64,000 nt of DNA from positions 23,384,765-23,448,764 of the forward strand of contig NC_066322.1 in NCBI RefSeq assembly GCF_022539315.1. The letters run 5' to 3'. The stretch comes from Serinus canaria (Eukaryota > Chordata > Aves > Passeriformes > Fringillidae). Below, piece after piece: positions 48,641 to 59,082 of the stretch (within the stretch, counting starts at the first letter, position 1; the number at the start of each line of letters is the position of its first letter). Under the pieces are notes generated by a model. It did no database searches, was not told the DNA's origin, and saw only the letters and a program-made list of their open reading frames with translations. The position numbers were made by a program, and so were the translations under genes.

Positions 48641-49855
48641 GGCTGCACCTGTGCTGCCCTCCCAGGTTACAGGGAATCTGTCAGAATCCCCTGTTGAAAA
48701 TGTGCAATTGGAGCAATGGGCAGCCCTGGTGCAAAGGCTGCTGCATTTGTCTGGAGGACACCCCATGAGCCATCTCTGTGAGAAAAGGGTCTCCTTCATG
48801 CCAGTATTATACAGAAGATCATCTGAACTTATTTTTATAGAACTGAAGCAAGTTCTGAGTATGTCTGCCTGAACCAGCTGAGAATTTTTTGCACTTGTTC
48901 TACACCACAGAATGACCCATTTTGGATCTTATTTCCAAAGAACTTTAAAATGAATTAACTGCACTTGCCTTTGCATGAATGTCATGAACGGGACAAACAG
49001 ACACTACTTTGTGTTGGATGGAGGTCTGAATGTCACAATGGGGCTTGGGCTTGGTTAAGCCATGGACCAGAACCTGATGCCTTTTCTGTGCACTCCCATG
49101 TGAAGGAAGGATGTCCTCCCAAGGTGCAATTCCTCTGCTGGAACTGAGATTTGAACCTCTTCAAAAGCCATAAGACATTGGATTGTATGCAGCCCTGATT
49201 TGAGACACATGAACTATACAGAGTATCTCTGGTTCTGCTGGTAGCACTGTGCATCCCTGCACAGATCTAGGAGCTATTATCCAAACAAACAGCTTAGGAC
49301 TCTTAAGGATCATTAGTTAAAATCGAGTTTTATCCATGCCTGGGCCTTTTACCCCCAGTTCTGTGGCACTAATTTGCAACACTGGGCTCAGGTAAGTTTT
49401 ACACTACATTTGGATTTATCACTTCTGTTTACAGGTAGGTAAAACAGACTGACTGTAGGTCTGCTGTACATCCAAGAGTCCTATGGCAGGTCCCACAAGC
49501 CTGGTATAGGTCATAGCCTGAACAATTTATGAATTCCAGTTGTTTGTTTAGAGCGTGACAGAGGGGAGGTTGTTACTGAGCCTTAACCTTTGCCCAGAGT
49601 TAGGGCAAAACTAGAAGTTCAGTTTCCTCTGCTTTTGGTGTCTGTACAGTGCAGTTCCTTGTGTACATAGCATAGCTCCTACTGTATATAGTACTGCTCC
49701 CTCAGAGGGTGTATGGCAGCGTTAAGCTGAAACATAAATGTTCTGGATTTTAAAATTACACTTTGCAAATGTTTATATATGTTATGTTTTTAACTGCTTA
49801 CCTGTAATCTTTATATGATAAGTATATAAATTGTTTTTCATTAATATTTGTCTGG
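48641..49855 (+). other. RGL1: RGL1 3' UTR (inferred)
   Basis: Sequence after the RGL1 stop with no credible coding potential, becoming AT-rich towards 49740-49850 as vertebrate 3' UTR ends often do. The 3' boundary is inferred from the variant poly(A) hexamer at 49825 followed by T-rich sequence. No canonical AATAAA was seen between the stop and 49855. Confidence 0.6.
49825..49830 (+). promoter_or_regulatory. Candidate RGL1 poly(A) signal (TATAAA variant)
   Basis: TATAAA lies inside AGTATATAAATTG, followed by a T/GT-rich stretch (ttgtttttcattaatatttgtctgg) suitable as a downstream element. TATAAA is a known but weaker variant of AATAAA. CATAAA at about 49733 is an alternative. Confidence 0.45.
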
Positions 49856-50825
49856 AATCAGTCAATTTCCTTTTATTAGTGCATTTCAGATGTGCAAAAA
49901 CACCTTACACCACTTCCCTTGTCACTTTCTTCAGCCTCTCCACTTGTACTGTTTTAACTTCTCAGCGGCAAAGCCAGAGCCCTCCCAGTGCATCAGCCAT
50001 GCACACAGCCTCTGAGAGACAGGGATATTTTGTGCTATGTCTTGAGGTTTCAGCTTAAAGATTTCAGTAACTGGCTAATTAAGATTGCAGACCAGTTTTA
50101 TGTCTTCTGCATAAAATTATTCTCTTTTGAGCCACGGAATGACTTCTGAGGCCAGATAATACAAAATAAGTGCCTTTCAGTGTACCTATTTCTCCCCATT
50201 GTCTCAAACATGGTGTTTTTCCCCCTGCTCTCCCAATCATTACCTTGTTGCACACAATACCAACATTCAGATAAACAGTTTACACACTACAGCCCCTTCT
50301 GCCATCTCACAAATCATTTCAGCATGAGGGGAGGCTCCTAAAGTTGCCCACAAGTCTCACACTCAGTCCCTGAACTACAGCTGCCCTGGCCACTTAAAGG
50401 CCTCTCATGCTACACTAAGGAAGACAAAACAAAGAGTACCTGAATCTGATTTTTAACCTACCTCAGGCCACAAAACCCAACACCAGGACCTCACTCCATT
50501 TCCTTCAGGATCAATACAATCCATTAGTGAACCTGGAATTTCACATGCCATACTGAGAGCACAACAGCACTTTTCCATCCTTAACCCAAAGTGAAGACCA
50601 AGCTGGTGGGTTCCAAGCAGTCCCTACTGCACTTAATCATTTTCAGGGCCTGCCACCACAGCCTGCCTTGTGAAGAAGCTGCCAGAAGGCTGGTTCAAAG
50701 CTGCTGCTCCTGCTCAGTTTTGAGACCCATTAGCTGAGTAAAAAAAAATTACAAAGTTGTGTCAGGGACCCAAGGTCGTGCCTAAGGCACTGCCATATTT
50801 GGCCTGTGGTTGTACATGTCAACAA
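49856..50825. other. Convergent intergenic gap between RGL1 and COLGALT2
   Basis: About 1 kb between the inferred 3' ends of the two convergent genes. No coding exon, tRNA or recognisable repeat was seen. A second - strand AATAAA at 49872-49877 means that longer COLGALT2 transcripts could cover this gap and reach the RGL1 end. Confidence 0.5.
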
Positions 50826-50840
50826 GACAATGAAGAACAC

Positions 50841-50854
50841 TTTATTGTTTAATG
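50841..50854 (-). promoter_or_regulatory. Candidate COLGALT2 poly(A) signal (overlapping ATTAAA and AATAAA)
   Basis: On the - strand the sequence reads ATTAAACAATAAAG, giving ATTAAA (50849-50854) and AATAAA (50841-50846) two bases apart. It is followed by a GT/T-rich segment (gtgttcttcattgtcttgttg), a good fit to a vertebrate cleavage signal. Confidence 0.6.
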
Positions 50855-51349
50855 GAGGGAACCTGACCCTTGAAAGAGAACCAATGGACTGGTCCACTGA
50901 CAGGAAGTTAACCTGTGGAAGAGGAACAATACTCACTGGAGCTCTGGCCAGCATGGAGGTGGTATCATGATCAACTGTGGCCTCATCTCCCACTGGCCAT
51001 GTGTGAGATGAGGCTGTAACTGGAAAAATTCCACTCCAGAGGAGGAGATCCAAGGCCTGGTGCTGGGGTGGAGGGGGTGAAGACTTCCAACATCCTTCAC
51101 ACAGCCATGTGGGCTCATAAAGCAAGAGACCTACAGAGGAAGCAAGAGAGATTGTGAGGAAGGAATGACCCAGGCTGTGTGTGGGCCCACGGGGCAACCT
51201 CCATACTCACCAGGACACACATGGACACCAGCAGGAACTTGGCTTCCAGGTGGGAACTGCAGAATCACAACCAGTGACTCCATGGGAGAGGGACACAGCC
51301 AGGAATCCTTTGAGCTGGACTTCCATTAACCTCAGTTAACATTCAGGGT

Positions 51350-51460
51350 TAGGCTGGAGGGGGCTTGGAGCAACCTGGTCTAGTGAAAGGTGTCCCTGCC
51401 CACAGCAGAGGGTTGGACTGGGTGACCTTTAGAGGTGCCTTCCACAACCCAAACCAATCC
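51350..51460 (+). mobile_element. CR1 3' fragment
   Basis: The phrases ggcttggagcaacctggtctagtgaaaggtgtccctgccca, gggttggactgggtgacctttagaggtgcc and ttccacaacccaaacca match the avian CR1 3' end. It lies antisense in the inferred COLGALT2 3' UTR. Confidence 0.88.
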
Positions 51461-52833
51461 AGGACACTCCCACACAATGAAGAACACACAGAGCTGCTCA
51501 TCTTGCACCAGGTTCTATGTATTATCAGACCGGCTGACAGGTAATAACATGTCTTCTGCAGCAGAAAGCACAACATTGATCAGGAATTATTCAAAACAAA
51601 CAAAAATTAAAACCAAAACCCCAGCCACACATACTCCATGCACAGATCTGCCAGCAGGTGAGCCCCCAGATGGCAGTTCCAGGAGGGAATCCTCCCGCTG
51701 CCCAGAAGCTCAGGGTCTGTGCCAGTATAGTCCATGATCACCTGGCCTCTGAGAAAGGTTTTTTTAAAAAAAATAAACACCATATCCTGCTGGCATGAGA
51801 GCCAACAGCAAAAACATCAGAACTCATCCAAAACACAGAAAAGTTCACTCCTCACATGAAAAAAATATCCAGGCAAGTCGCCCTTCCGTCCTGTAACACA
51901 CAATTCTAGCGGGCTGTTCAGAGAGTAACGTTGCTGTAGGTTCTTTTGGTTTTAGAAGGAGAGTTTGCAACCTAACTTCTGTCTTTTTAAGTTCCCAAAA
52001 CTCCTACACTTGCTTTTAGGGCCTGAATAATCAGGCCTGCCAATAGACCCCCAAAGGTCGTGGGGTTTTGTTTTCCTGAAGGACTAAGTTGAGGCAGGGG
52101 TGAAGCAGGATGTGACATGGACCAACTCTGCCTGCATTCCCTTCAGGCAATGCAGAGACAAATAAATCCAGCTACCTCCACTTGCATGGCTTCCATGACT
52201 TCAGACATTCCAAGACATCTGTTCTGGATTCAGAGGCCTGTTTAGATGGGATGCAGCAAGATTAAAAATGAGCTGATGGGAAGCCAGCACTGTTTTTGTA
52301 CGGGAGTGTGACGGGGAGAAGACACTACAGAGGAGCACTGCTCTTCTGCACTGAACACTTTGGGGAAACATCTTGATTCTGATAGGGATCCCTTTGGAAA
52401 ACAAACCCAAATCCCCCAGATGCTCAGCAAACAGGGTGGTAAAAGCCTACAGACCTACAAGGAGTAACAGTGAGGGAGCAGCCCAGGTACAGCCATCCCG
52501 AAAGGCACTGACATTTGTACACCTCTATATATTAATCTTTATAAATACAGTGTTCTACACGAGGAACTGTGGAACCACGTCATTCCAGGCTGGTTTCTTC
52601 TAACAAAAGCTTGCCAGGGCTTTTGCTTGGCTCTGGAATGCTTGTTCTGCTTCCTCCTTGGTGTCCCACCCTGTCCTCGGCGGCCTGGGCAGGTGTCCGG
52701 CCCAATCCCGTGCACGGCCCTTGGGAGTGGTGGGAAGGAGACCACATGAAGAGCTGCTCTACAACTTTCAAGGGTGAAAAGCTAAAGTGTGAGGCAGGTT
52801 CAGCTGTCAACAGAGTCCCGGGGAGGTGGGCAG

Positions 52834-53110
52834 TCATAGCTCATCCCTGGCTGACGGGGTGTCCAGGGAGGACTGGGAGGGCAGGGCGTCCTTGTTCTGG
52901 GCGTCGCTGTGGATCTTGCCCTGCTGCCGGGACTTCCAGGAGTGGGTTCTGTCCCAGTCCGTTGACACGGTCTCGTTGTCCCAGATGGTGGAGGTCTCTG
53001 TGTCGCTGAGGTAGCCCGGCTGCCCCGTGTAGTGCGTGGGGTAAACAAGCAGGGGTTCTGCTGAGAAGGCCTTCAAGTCTCTGGACTCGTAGTACTCCAT
53101 GTACTTTGTG
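52834..53110 (-). CDS. COLGALT2: COLGALT2 terminal exon with RDEL signal
   Basis: The acceptor is tcctccgtag. The exon encodes TKYMEYYESRDLKAFSAEPL, PTHYTGQPGYLSDTETSTIW and DNETVSTDWDRTHSW, ending ...SARDEL with stop TGA at 52834-52836. The C-terminal RDEL is a KDEL-type ER-retrieval signal, as expected for a soluble ER-lumen enzyme. The Asp-Trp-Asp in TDWDR is a DxD-type motif. The polar tail between TDWDR and RDEL is the least conserved part. Confidence 0.97.
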
Positions 53111-53488
53111 CTACGGAGGAGAGAAATGCTGTCAGCAACAGAGGAACCTACACTGGTGCCAAGCTTGTCCCTGGGAGAGAGACATGGTCAGTCCAGGGAG
53201 CAGACTGGTCTGGGAGTGGGGGTAGCTGCTGGGATACAGCCAGAACCATGTCCTTACAACCACACACACCTGTACAACCAAAGCCTGCTCCCAGAGACAG
53301 ACAAGTGCCTCAGACAAGCAGCCCACAAGCCCTGCCCCAGGCAACCTCCTCTGTCACCTCCTTTCACCTGTGCCAGGACAAAGCCAACCACCACGAGGAG
53401 TCCCCACCAACCAGGCTACCAAAAAAACCTGGTTTAAGATCAGTCAGCGAGACCCAGCCCCTGTTCCCCCAGCCACAGAGGGACTTAC
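53111..53488 (-). other. COLGALT2 last intron
   Basis: A 378-bp intron. Nothing beyond consensus splice sites was recognised. Confidence 0.9.
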
Positions 53489-53695
53489 ACAGGGTGCTTG
53501 TTGTACATGATGGGCAGGAATTCATCCACGGGCAGCATCTTGCTGAAGGGCTCAGCCCCTATGAGCTTCTGAGCCCCGTGGAAGGAGATGGCATAGCCCA
53601 GGGTCCAGTAGGAGTAATCAGCTTCCACCAGGTTCCGGACATTGGGAACGGCTCTCTCGGGCTCCTGCACCTGCATCCTTTTCCGGCCAATGTAG
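53489..53695 (-). CDS. COLGALT2: COLGALT2 exon: C-terminal GT25 domain
   Basis: This is a 207-bp exon with acceptor ctcctgcag and donor CCTGT|gtaagt. It encodes [39 protein letters not shown] and [17 protein letters not shown]. The V-D-E-F-L-P-x-M-Y-N-x-H-P block is nearly invariant in COLGALT proteins. Confidence 0.97.
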
Positions 53696-54184
53696 CTGCA
53701 GGAGTCAGAAGATCAAGGAGATGGGGACCACAGTGAATCCGGAGCAATTAGGACAAGACTGTTTGTGCCAGCCAGGCCAGGGCAAAGGGTCAGTCCCAGA
53801 AGCAGCCCCTGACCCAGCTCACAGATTTCCATCCTGCACCACTATCCATGTCTTAACCCAGTGGGTTGGACAGCTGTGAGAGGCTTCCTAAGGGAGCTAA
53901 GATGGCACAGTCTGAGGCTCAGGACTGAGCTGTGCTGGTTCCTCTGTCAGCATCTCCAACACAGCTGAGGTCAACCAACCTGCCCACTGTTGTCCACACA
54001 TGGGCAGGGATGGTGCCCTGGCAACAGCCGCCCCACAGTGTGGATCTCTCGTGGTGGGAAGAGCTACCAAGAAGACTGTGCCACCATCCCCTGCACCGCA
54101 GCATCACCCTGCACCTCTGCCATACCCCAGCAGAGCTGCCAACCTCCCCACGTGCCCAGGGCCTCCCAGAGGAGCAGAACTTAC
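53696..54184 (-). other. COLGALT2 intron
   Basis: A 489-bp intron with nothing else recognised. Confidence 0.9.
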
Positions 54185-54312
54185 ATCAGCTCCCAGTCTA
54201 ACTGGGCTTGCTCGATGTCGTCCATCAGCTTCATGAGCTTCCTCTTGAACTGGTGCTCGAAGCGCACATCATCCTCAATGACCAGTGTCTTCTCCAGGCC
54301 CCTGCTCACCAC
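54185..54312 (-). CDS. COLGALT2: COLGALT2 exon: acidic metal-binding region of GT25 domain
   Basis: This is a 128-bp exon with acceptor gtgttttag and donor CTGAT|gtaagt. It encodes [37 protein letters not shown] and part of an Ile. The E-D-D cluster after L-V-I is where GT25 enzymes hold the metal and UDP-sugar. Confidence 0.97.
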
Positions 54313-54640
54313 CTAAAACACGAGGGCTCCAATGTGAGCACAGTGGCCCCCATGGGTGCCCTGCTGTCACTGGGGCCACCCTGACCTGGCACTGCCTCCC
54401 AGACCACGCAGGCAGGGAGCTGGAGAACCGCTCTGTGACATATACATGATATGCCAAGCCACTGGAACTTGTTCATTTTCAGATGGAGAATAAGGGGGAA
54501 AAGCCAGGAGTGTTTCTTTAACCCCATTTGCTTTTTAAAACGTTCTTGCCTTTCTTCTAAAAACGCAAGCAGGATATTGGATGGACTGCAGAAACATGTA
54601 AATGTTCTGATAAAAATCACTTGGAGCTGAGGGCAAATGA

Positions 54641-54972
54641 ATCACAGAATCCCTGAATGGTCTGGGTTGGAAGGGACCTTAAAGCCAATCCAGATCCACC
54701 CCCCTTCCATGGGCAGGGACACCTTCCCCTAGCCCAGGTTGCTCCAAGCACCATCCAGCCTGGCCTTGGACACTGCCAGGGATTCAGGGGCAGCCACAGC
54801 TTCTCTGGGCACCCTGTGCCAGGGCCTCACCACCCTCACAGGGAAAAACTTCCCAATATCCCATTTAACCCTGACCTCTGGCAGTGGGAAGCCATTCTTC
54901 CTTGTCCTGTCCCTCCATCCCTTGTCTCAAGTCCCTCTCCAGCTCTCTTAGAGCCCCTTTATGTACTGGGAA
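54641..54972 (-). mobile_element. CR1 3' fragment
   Basis: In reverse complement this is the CR1 tail. The + strand shows atcacagaatccctgaatgg, gggttggaagggaccttaaag, caggttgctccaagc, ggccttggacactgccaggga and ctctggcagtgggaagcc. It lies in the COLGALT2 intron between exons 54185-54312 and 55151-55283, in the gene's orientation. Confidence 0.92.
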
Positions 54973-55150
54973 AGGAAAGGGGAGGTGTGAAAGGTGATTG
55001 CATTCAAGAAAACCCCTGCAATCCAAGGAAATCACTCCTATCCTACACTTCAGATACCTGGGCTGGATCCAGTGCTCTGCACCAGGTCTGGCTGTGCACC
55101 AGGACACAGCACCTTTCTGCAGGACCCTCAAGGCCCCCCAAAACCCTCAC

Positions 55151-55283
55151 CTCCTTCCAGATGTAGTAATGGCTCAGGAAGCAGCCGATCTCTCCTCTGG
55201 TCAGGGGCCTGGAGGAGTAGGGGTCCCGGTACCCTGGCAGCATTTCGATGCTGAGAGCTTTCAGCTGACTCGTGTTCAGTGCT
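55151..55283 (-). CDS. COLGALT2: COLGALT2 exon: GT25 domain
   Basis: This is a 133-bp exon with acceptor gtttcccag and donor AAGGAG|gtgagg. It encodes [20 protein letters not shown], then [20 protein letters not shown]. The L-T-x-G-E-I-G-C-x-L-S-H motif is a strong GT25 marker. Confidence 0.97.
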
Positions 55284-55483
55284 CTGGGAAACACAAAGTA
55301 TTTATCACCATTGCAAAAAAAAAAAGTCACTTAAAGCCAGACACAGGCACAGCATGGGGAATGCTGCTGATGTTCAGGGAAAAGCCACACCTTGAGAAAT
55401 TCCTACACTTGTTTTGCTCAAAAACACAAAGGAAAATTAACTTCTTGATTAACACCTCTAAATCAAGCTGATAAATAGTATCC

Positions 55484-55558
55484 TTAACTCTGCCAAAGAC
55501 TTCTCATGAGACCATCAATTATCTTTAACTCTGCCAAAAACTTCCTGTGGGACCATCC
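55484..55558. repeat. Imperfect 41-bp direct repeat, two copies
   Basis: ttaactctgccaaagacttctcatgagaccatc at 55484 recurs at 55525 as ttaactctgccaaaaacttcctgtgggaccatc. This is a local duplication in a COLGALT2 intron. Confidence 0.88.
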
Positions 55559-55728
55559 TCTTGCCAGGTGCTTGGCTTTGATTAATTTTCTGAGGCCTTG
55601 ATAGGATCCCAAGTCTCCAAGACCACTAGATGGTATGTGGGCTCCTGCCTCCTTGAGACCTTTTTGCAACTCACAGACTCAAAATTTCTGCCTTGGTTAC
55701 TCATAATTAAAAGGTCTTAACATAGCTT

Positions 55729-56062
55729 AGAATCATAGAATTATTAATATTGGAAAAGCCCTCTAATATCCCCAAATCCAAGCATTAACCCAGCAGTTCT
55801 CCCAGAGCTGGGGCCTCCACCACTGCCCTGGGCAGCCTGTGCCAGTGTCTGACCACCCTTGGCATGAAGTCATTTTTCTCAGTTGTCCAGCCTGGCACAG
55901 CTTCAGGCTTTTTCCTCTTGTCCTCTCCCTTGTTCCCTGACCCCTCCCTGGCTATCCTCTCCTGTCAAGGAGTTGTGCAGAGCCAGAAAGTCTCCCCTGA
56001 GCCTCCTCTTCTCCAGGCTGAGCCCCCCCAGCTGCTCCTCAACAGACTTATGCTCCAGACCT
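55729..56062 (-). mobile_element. CR1 3' fragment, different subtype
   Basis: The + strand shows gaatcatagaattattaatattgg, gcctccaccactgccctgggcagcctgtgcca, gcctcctcttctccaggctgagc and cccccagctgctcctca, the reverse complement of a CR1 3' end. It is more diverged than the copy at 54641 and probably belongs to another subfamily. It lies in a COLGALT2 intron. Confidence 0.88.
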
Positions 56063-56469
56063 TAGAGTGAGCTTGGAGAGGGCTGTGGCAGGGTTAACAC
56101 TGCAGCACCACAGCTCTGTAGCACTAGGATGTACAATATTAGCTGTAAGTTGACAAGCAGCACTGGGATGGACAATATTCCCAAGAGTTAACTGCTCCAT
56201 TCACAGCAACCTGTGATTTTAACCTGAACTAGACCCTAGTCTGAAGCCCAGTGCCCTGGTTCTCTCACAGAGATTGAATAATTGCAGAAGAGGAAAGAAA
56301 CAGAGCAGAATTGCCCCAGACAAATGGTCAGGGAGATCCAAGTGAAGCTCAGCTCCCCCCGCAGCCAACCCTGCCCTGCTGGAAGTAGGTCAGGGCATCC
56401 AAGGAGATGCTGTGAGGCAGTAAAGCACATCCCACTCTGAAAACATCCTCAAGCCCAACCAAAACTCAC

Positions 56470-56576
56470 TTTCCATCCACAGCCTCCACTACCTTCACTG
56501 CAATCTCCTGCTCGTAGAGCGTCCGCAGCATCCGATCCCGCCGGTCCTTGCGGCGCTTCAGGTTGATCATGAAAAT
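56470..56576 (-). CDS. COLGALT2: COLGALT2 exon: start of GT25 domain
   Basis: This is a 107-bp exon with acceptor ttcctcccag and donor GGAAA|gtgagt. It encodes [35 protein letters not shown] and part of a Lys. The I-N-L-x-R-R-x-D-R-R motif is the signature entry of family 25 glycosyltransferases, where the nucleotide-sugar site begins. Confidence 0.97.
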
Positions 56577-57948
56577 CTGGGAGGAACAATAAGACACCAG
56601 GACATCAGCCTCCCAGCTGGGAGGGAGGGGAAGGGAAGCCCTGATCCACCCCTCTCTAGCAGCCCCACTGGAAAAGCAGGTCTTGTGAAAATACCACGTG
56701 TGTGTTCGCTCCAGGTGGTCTAGAATTTGTCAAAAAGAAAAGCTGAACTTGGTTTTGAGTTGAAAGTGTAGAGGATTTTTTTCTCTAACAACTACTTTTT
56801 ATGGGTGTTCACAGAGGAAACTTGCTCTTTCAGGATGAAGAATATGAGGAGAGGCCAGATAGAGCCAAGTCTGTAATTTCCAAAGACACAGAATTTTTAG
56901 GTTTGTATCAGAGTAACATGACCATCTGCAGCATCAATCCTAGAGGAACACTGCCACTGCCTGGATTTAGGATCATCAGAAAGGCCACCATCCAAGTACA
57001 AGGCCATGGTAAAAGAAAGGATTTTTGGGATTCCTTCTGGCACTGAAAATCCACTATGATCCCTGCCAGAGCAGAGAGCCAAGGCGGAGAACAGAGATGT
57101 CTGGGCAGGGCTGTATCCAAAGCCTTGAGGAGACTGGTGGAGGGCTGAGGACTCAAGCCCTCACTGCAGGTAACCCTCAGAGGCTCAGGGATATTTTTCA
57201 GTTCCAGACAGGCTGGTACAAGCACAGCCTTGTAGCCCATGGAGCAAATCCTCATCTCACTAAGAAGCAGAAAAAATTTCAGCTCAGTACAAATGAAAGA
57301 ATAATAAACTGGATAAATACAGCACAGCCACAAAGGACAACATGGAAAAAACCTGGACCAGCTGTGCCTTAAACACAGACGCAGCTGGGTTGGGTTCAGC
57401 TTCAGGAGCCCCACAGACAGATGGAGCACAGCACACCAAGGAGACAAAGGCTCTCCTGATCCCCACAACTCCCTTGGTCCCAGAGCCACCCTGGCAGCTG
57501 CACACACAGGGGCTGCTGGCTCTGGGAATGACAGACACCAGGCAATCAGAGCCTGGCACGTCCCTCTCCAGCCCTCTCCCATGGTTTGCATCCCTGGGGT
57601 ATCCAAGGTGGGCCAGAACTCAGCTGAGAGCCTGGATCCTCCACCTGCTCTCAGCTCTCCAGTGTCTCTCTCAGGTGAAAGAAATCCTGCCACTGGAAAG
57701 CTGGAGAGCTTTACCAAAGGCCCAATTTCTGTCACAGATGGAAGGGAGGCCAAGCTGCTCTGCAGAGTCAGATGCAGAGCAAACAGCACAAGAACAGGGA
57801 GTTAACTTTTTTTACAGCCTCACTTCTGCCTTCTCTTCCTGGCTGGATTAAAACACAGAATCATGGCATGGTTTAAGTTGGAAGGGATGTTAAGGATCAG
57901 GTGATGAGTGAGAAGACAAGACAATGAACAGCAGAGCAGGCTCCTTAC
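56577..57948 (-). other. COLGALT2 intron containing a long open frame
   Basis: A 1.4-kb intron. On the - strand it carries an uninterrupted 293-codon frame (57789-56908), rich in Leu, Ser and Pro. It matches no family I recognise and is not continuous with the adjacent exons. It also holds the 45-bp CR1 tail at 57854. I treat the frame as chance. Confidence 0.85.
57854..57898 (-). mobile_element. Very short CR1 tail
   Basis: cacagaatcatggcatggtttaagttggaagggatgttaagg is the reverse complement of the last ~45 bp of CR1. It sits about 50 bp downstream (in transcript sense) of the COLGALT2 exon at 57949-58025. Confidence 0.7.
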
Positions 57949-58025
57949 TTCATCAAAGCCCATCTTGTCAGGGTGCTTCGGAGGGACAGAGATGTACCGA
58001 GAGGGCTCCACGGGAGGGCGATCGA
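57949..58025 (-). CDS. COLGALT2: COLGALT2 exon: inter-domain linker
   Basis: This is a 77-bp exon with acceptor ctctttcag and donor GATGAA|gtaagg. It encodes DRPPVEPSRYISVPPKHPDK and MGFDE, linking the N-terminal domain to the GT25 domain. Phase is consistent on both sides. Confidence 0.96.
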
Positions 58026-58490
58026 CTGAAAGAGAGGAGAGACCCCGGAGTCGCCCTCGAGCACTCCCTGCAGTGGACATTACCTGTCTGAAGGTGTCTC
58101 CCTCCCTCCCGGGATCCCGGAGCCAGGATGAGGAGCCACGGCAGCATGGGAACAGCAGGAAGCACCACATGGCAAAGCCAGAGCCAGCAGCCATGTGCCA
58201 GACAGACATCAGGAATAAAACATGGACATGCAGCACGCTTTTCCATGTGAAAGGTGCATTTGATCTGGGGAAGTTGAGGGATTTTGTGGATGGGGTTGAC
58301 CTCACCATGAAGCAATTACATCCCTAGGTAGAAAAGTGGTGGAAAATTTTGAAAACTGCATATCAAAACAAGATTAGAGCAGAGAGGCTGGGATGCAGGC
58401 TTCCAAGAGAATGAGAGCTGGGCTGCTGGCAGGAGGGCTCTGCAGGCATTAACTTGGGGGATCCATCACAGCAAGGGCACAGCAACTCAC
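58026..58490 (-). other. COLGALT2 intron
   Basis: A 465-bp intron with nothing else recognised. Confidence 0.9.
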
Positions 58491-58610
58491 TCATGGCCTC
58501 GATCAGGGTGTGCACAAAATTCTCAGCCTCCTCCTGCAGCGACTGCTGTGGCTTCAGGGGCATGGGAAGGAACCCGTAGTGCTCCCGGTTGCAGATGAAC
58601 ATCTGGACTC
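58491..58610 (-). CDS. COLGALT2: COLGALT2 exon: MFICNREHYGFLP segment
   Basis: This is a 120-bp exon with acceptor gatccccag and donor ATGA|gtgagt. It encodes VQMFICNREHYGFLPMPLKP and then QEEAENFVHTLIEAM. It matches QMYLCNREHYGYLPIPLKP in mammals. It ends one base into an Ile codon. The intron before it is about 4 kb and carries several CR1 pieces. Confidence 0.96.
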
Positions 58611-58825
58611 CTGGGGATCACAGAGAAGCAGAAACTACCATCAGGCCTGCTACCAGGGCACTGCACTGCCACAAACACACTTGTGCCAGGACCTCAGTCC
58701 CAAGAAGTTCTGCTTCATAAGCAAACAAGTCAGAATCATTCCAGTTCCACTTTCTGTTTTGCCTGGCTGACAGCAAGTGGCCTCTCCCATAAAACCAGTC
58801 CCTACTGGCTGCCTAACTAACCCTC

Positions 58826-59082
58826 CAAGGGCCTGGGCTGACAGGAGGTATGGCTTCCCACTGAAAGAGTGGGCTTAGATTGGATATTGGGAAGGAATTG
58901 CTCCCTGTGGAGCTGCTGAGGCCCTGGCACAGGGTGCCCAGAGAAGTTGTGGCTGCCCCTGGATCCCTGGCAGTGTCCAAGGTCAGGTTTAATGAGGCTT
59001 GGAGCAACCTGGGCTAGTGGGAGGTGTCCCTGAAGCAAGAAGATCCTTAAGGTCCCTTCTAACTCAACCCATTCTATTCTTT
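58826..59082 (+). mobile_element. CR1 3' fragment
   Basis: The phrases ttggatattgggaaggaattgctccctgtgg, gaggccctggcacagggtgcccagagaagttgtggctgcccctgga and ttggagcaacctgggctagtgggaggtgtccctg identify the CR1 3' region. It is antisense to COLGALT2. Confidence 0.92.

Larger units (their letters stand above)
50826..52833 (-). other. COLGALT2: COLGALT2 3' UTR (inferred)
   Basis: The - strand sequence after the RDEL stop runs about 2 kb to the first strong - strand poly(A) signal at 50841-50846. It has no coding potential of its own and contains one short CR1 tail (51350-51460), inserted antisense to the UTR. The length is an inference. Confidence 0.55.

Noticed and set aside
53248..53736. 162-codon frame on +
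   Set aside because: Antisense shadow of the COLGALT2 exon at 53489-53695.
54657..55166. 169-codon frame on +
   Set aside because: It crosses an antisense CR1 copy and runs into the antisense of a COLGALT2 exon.
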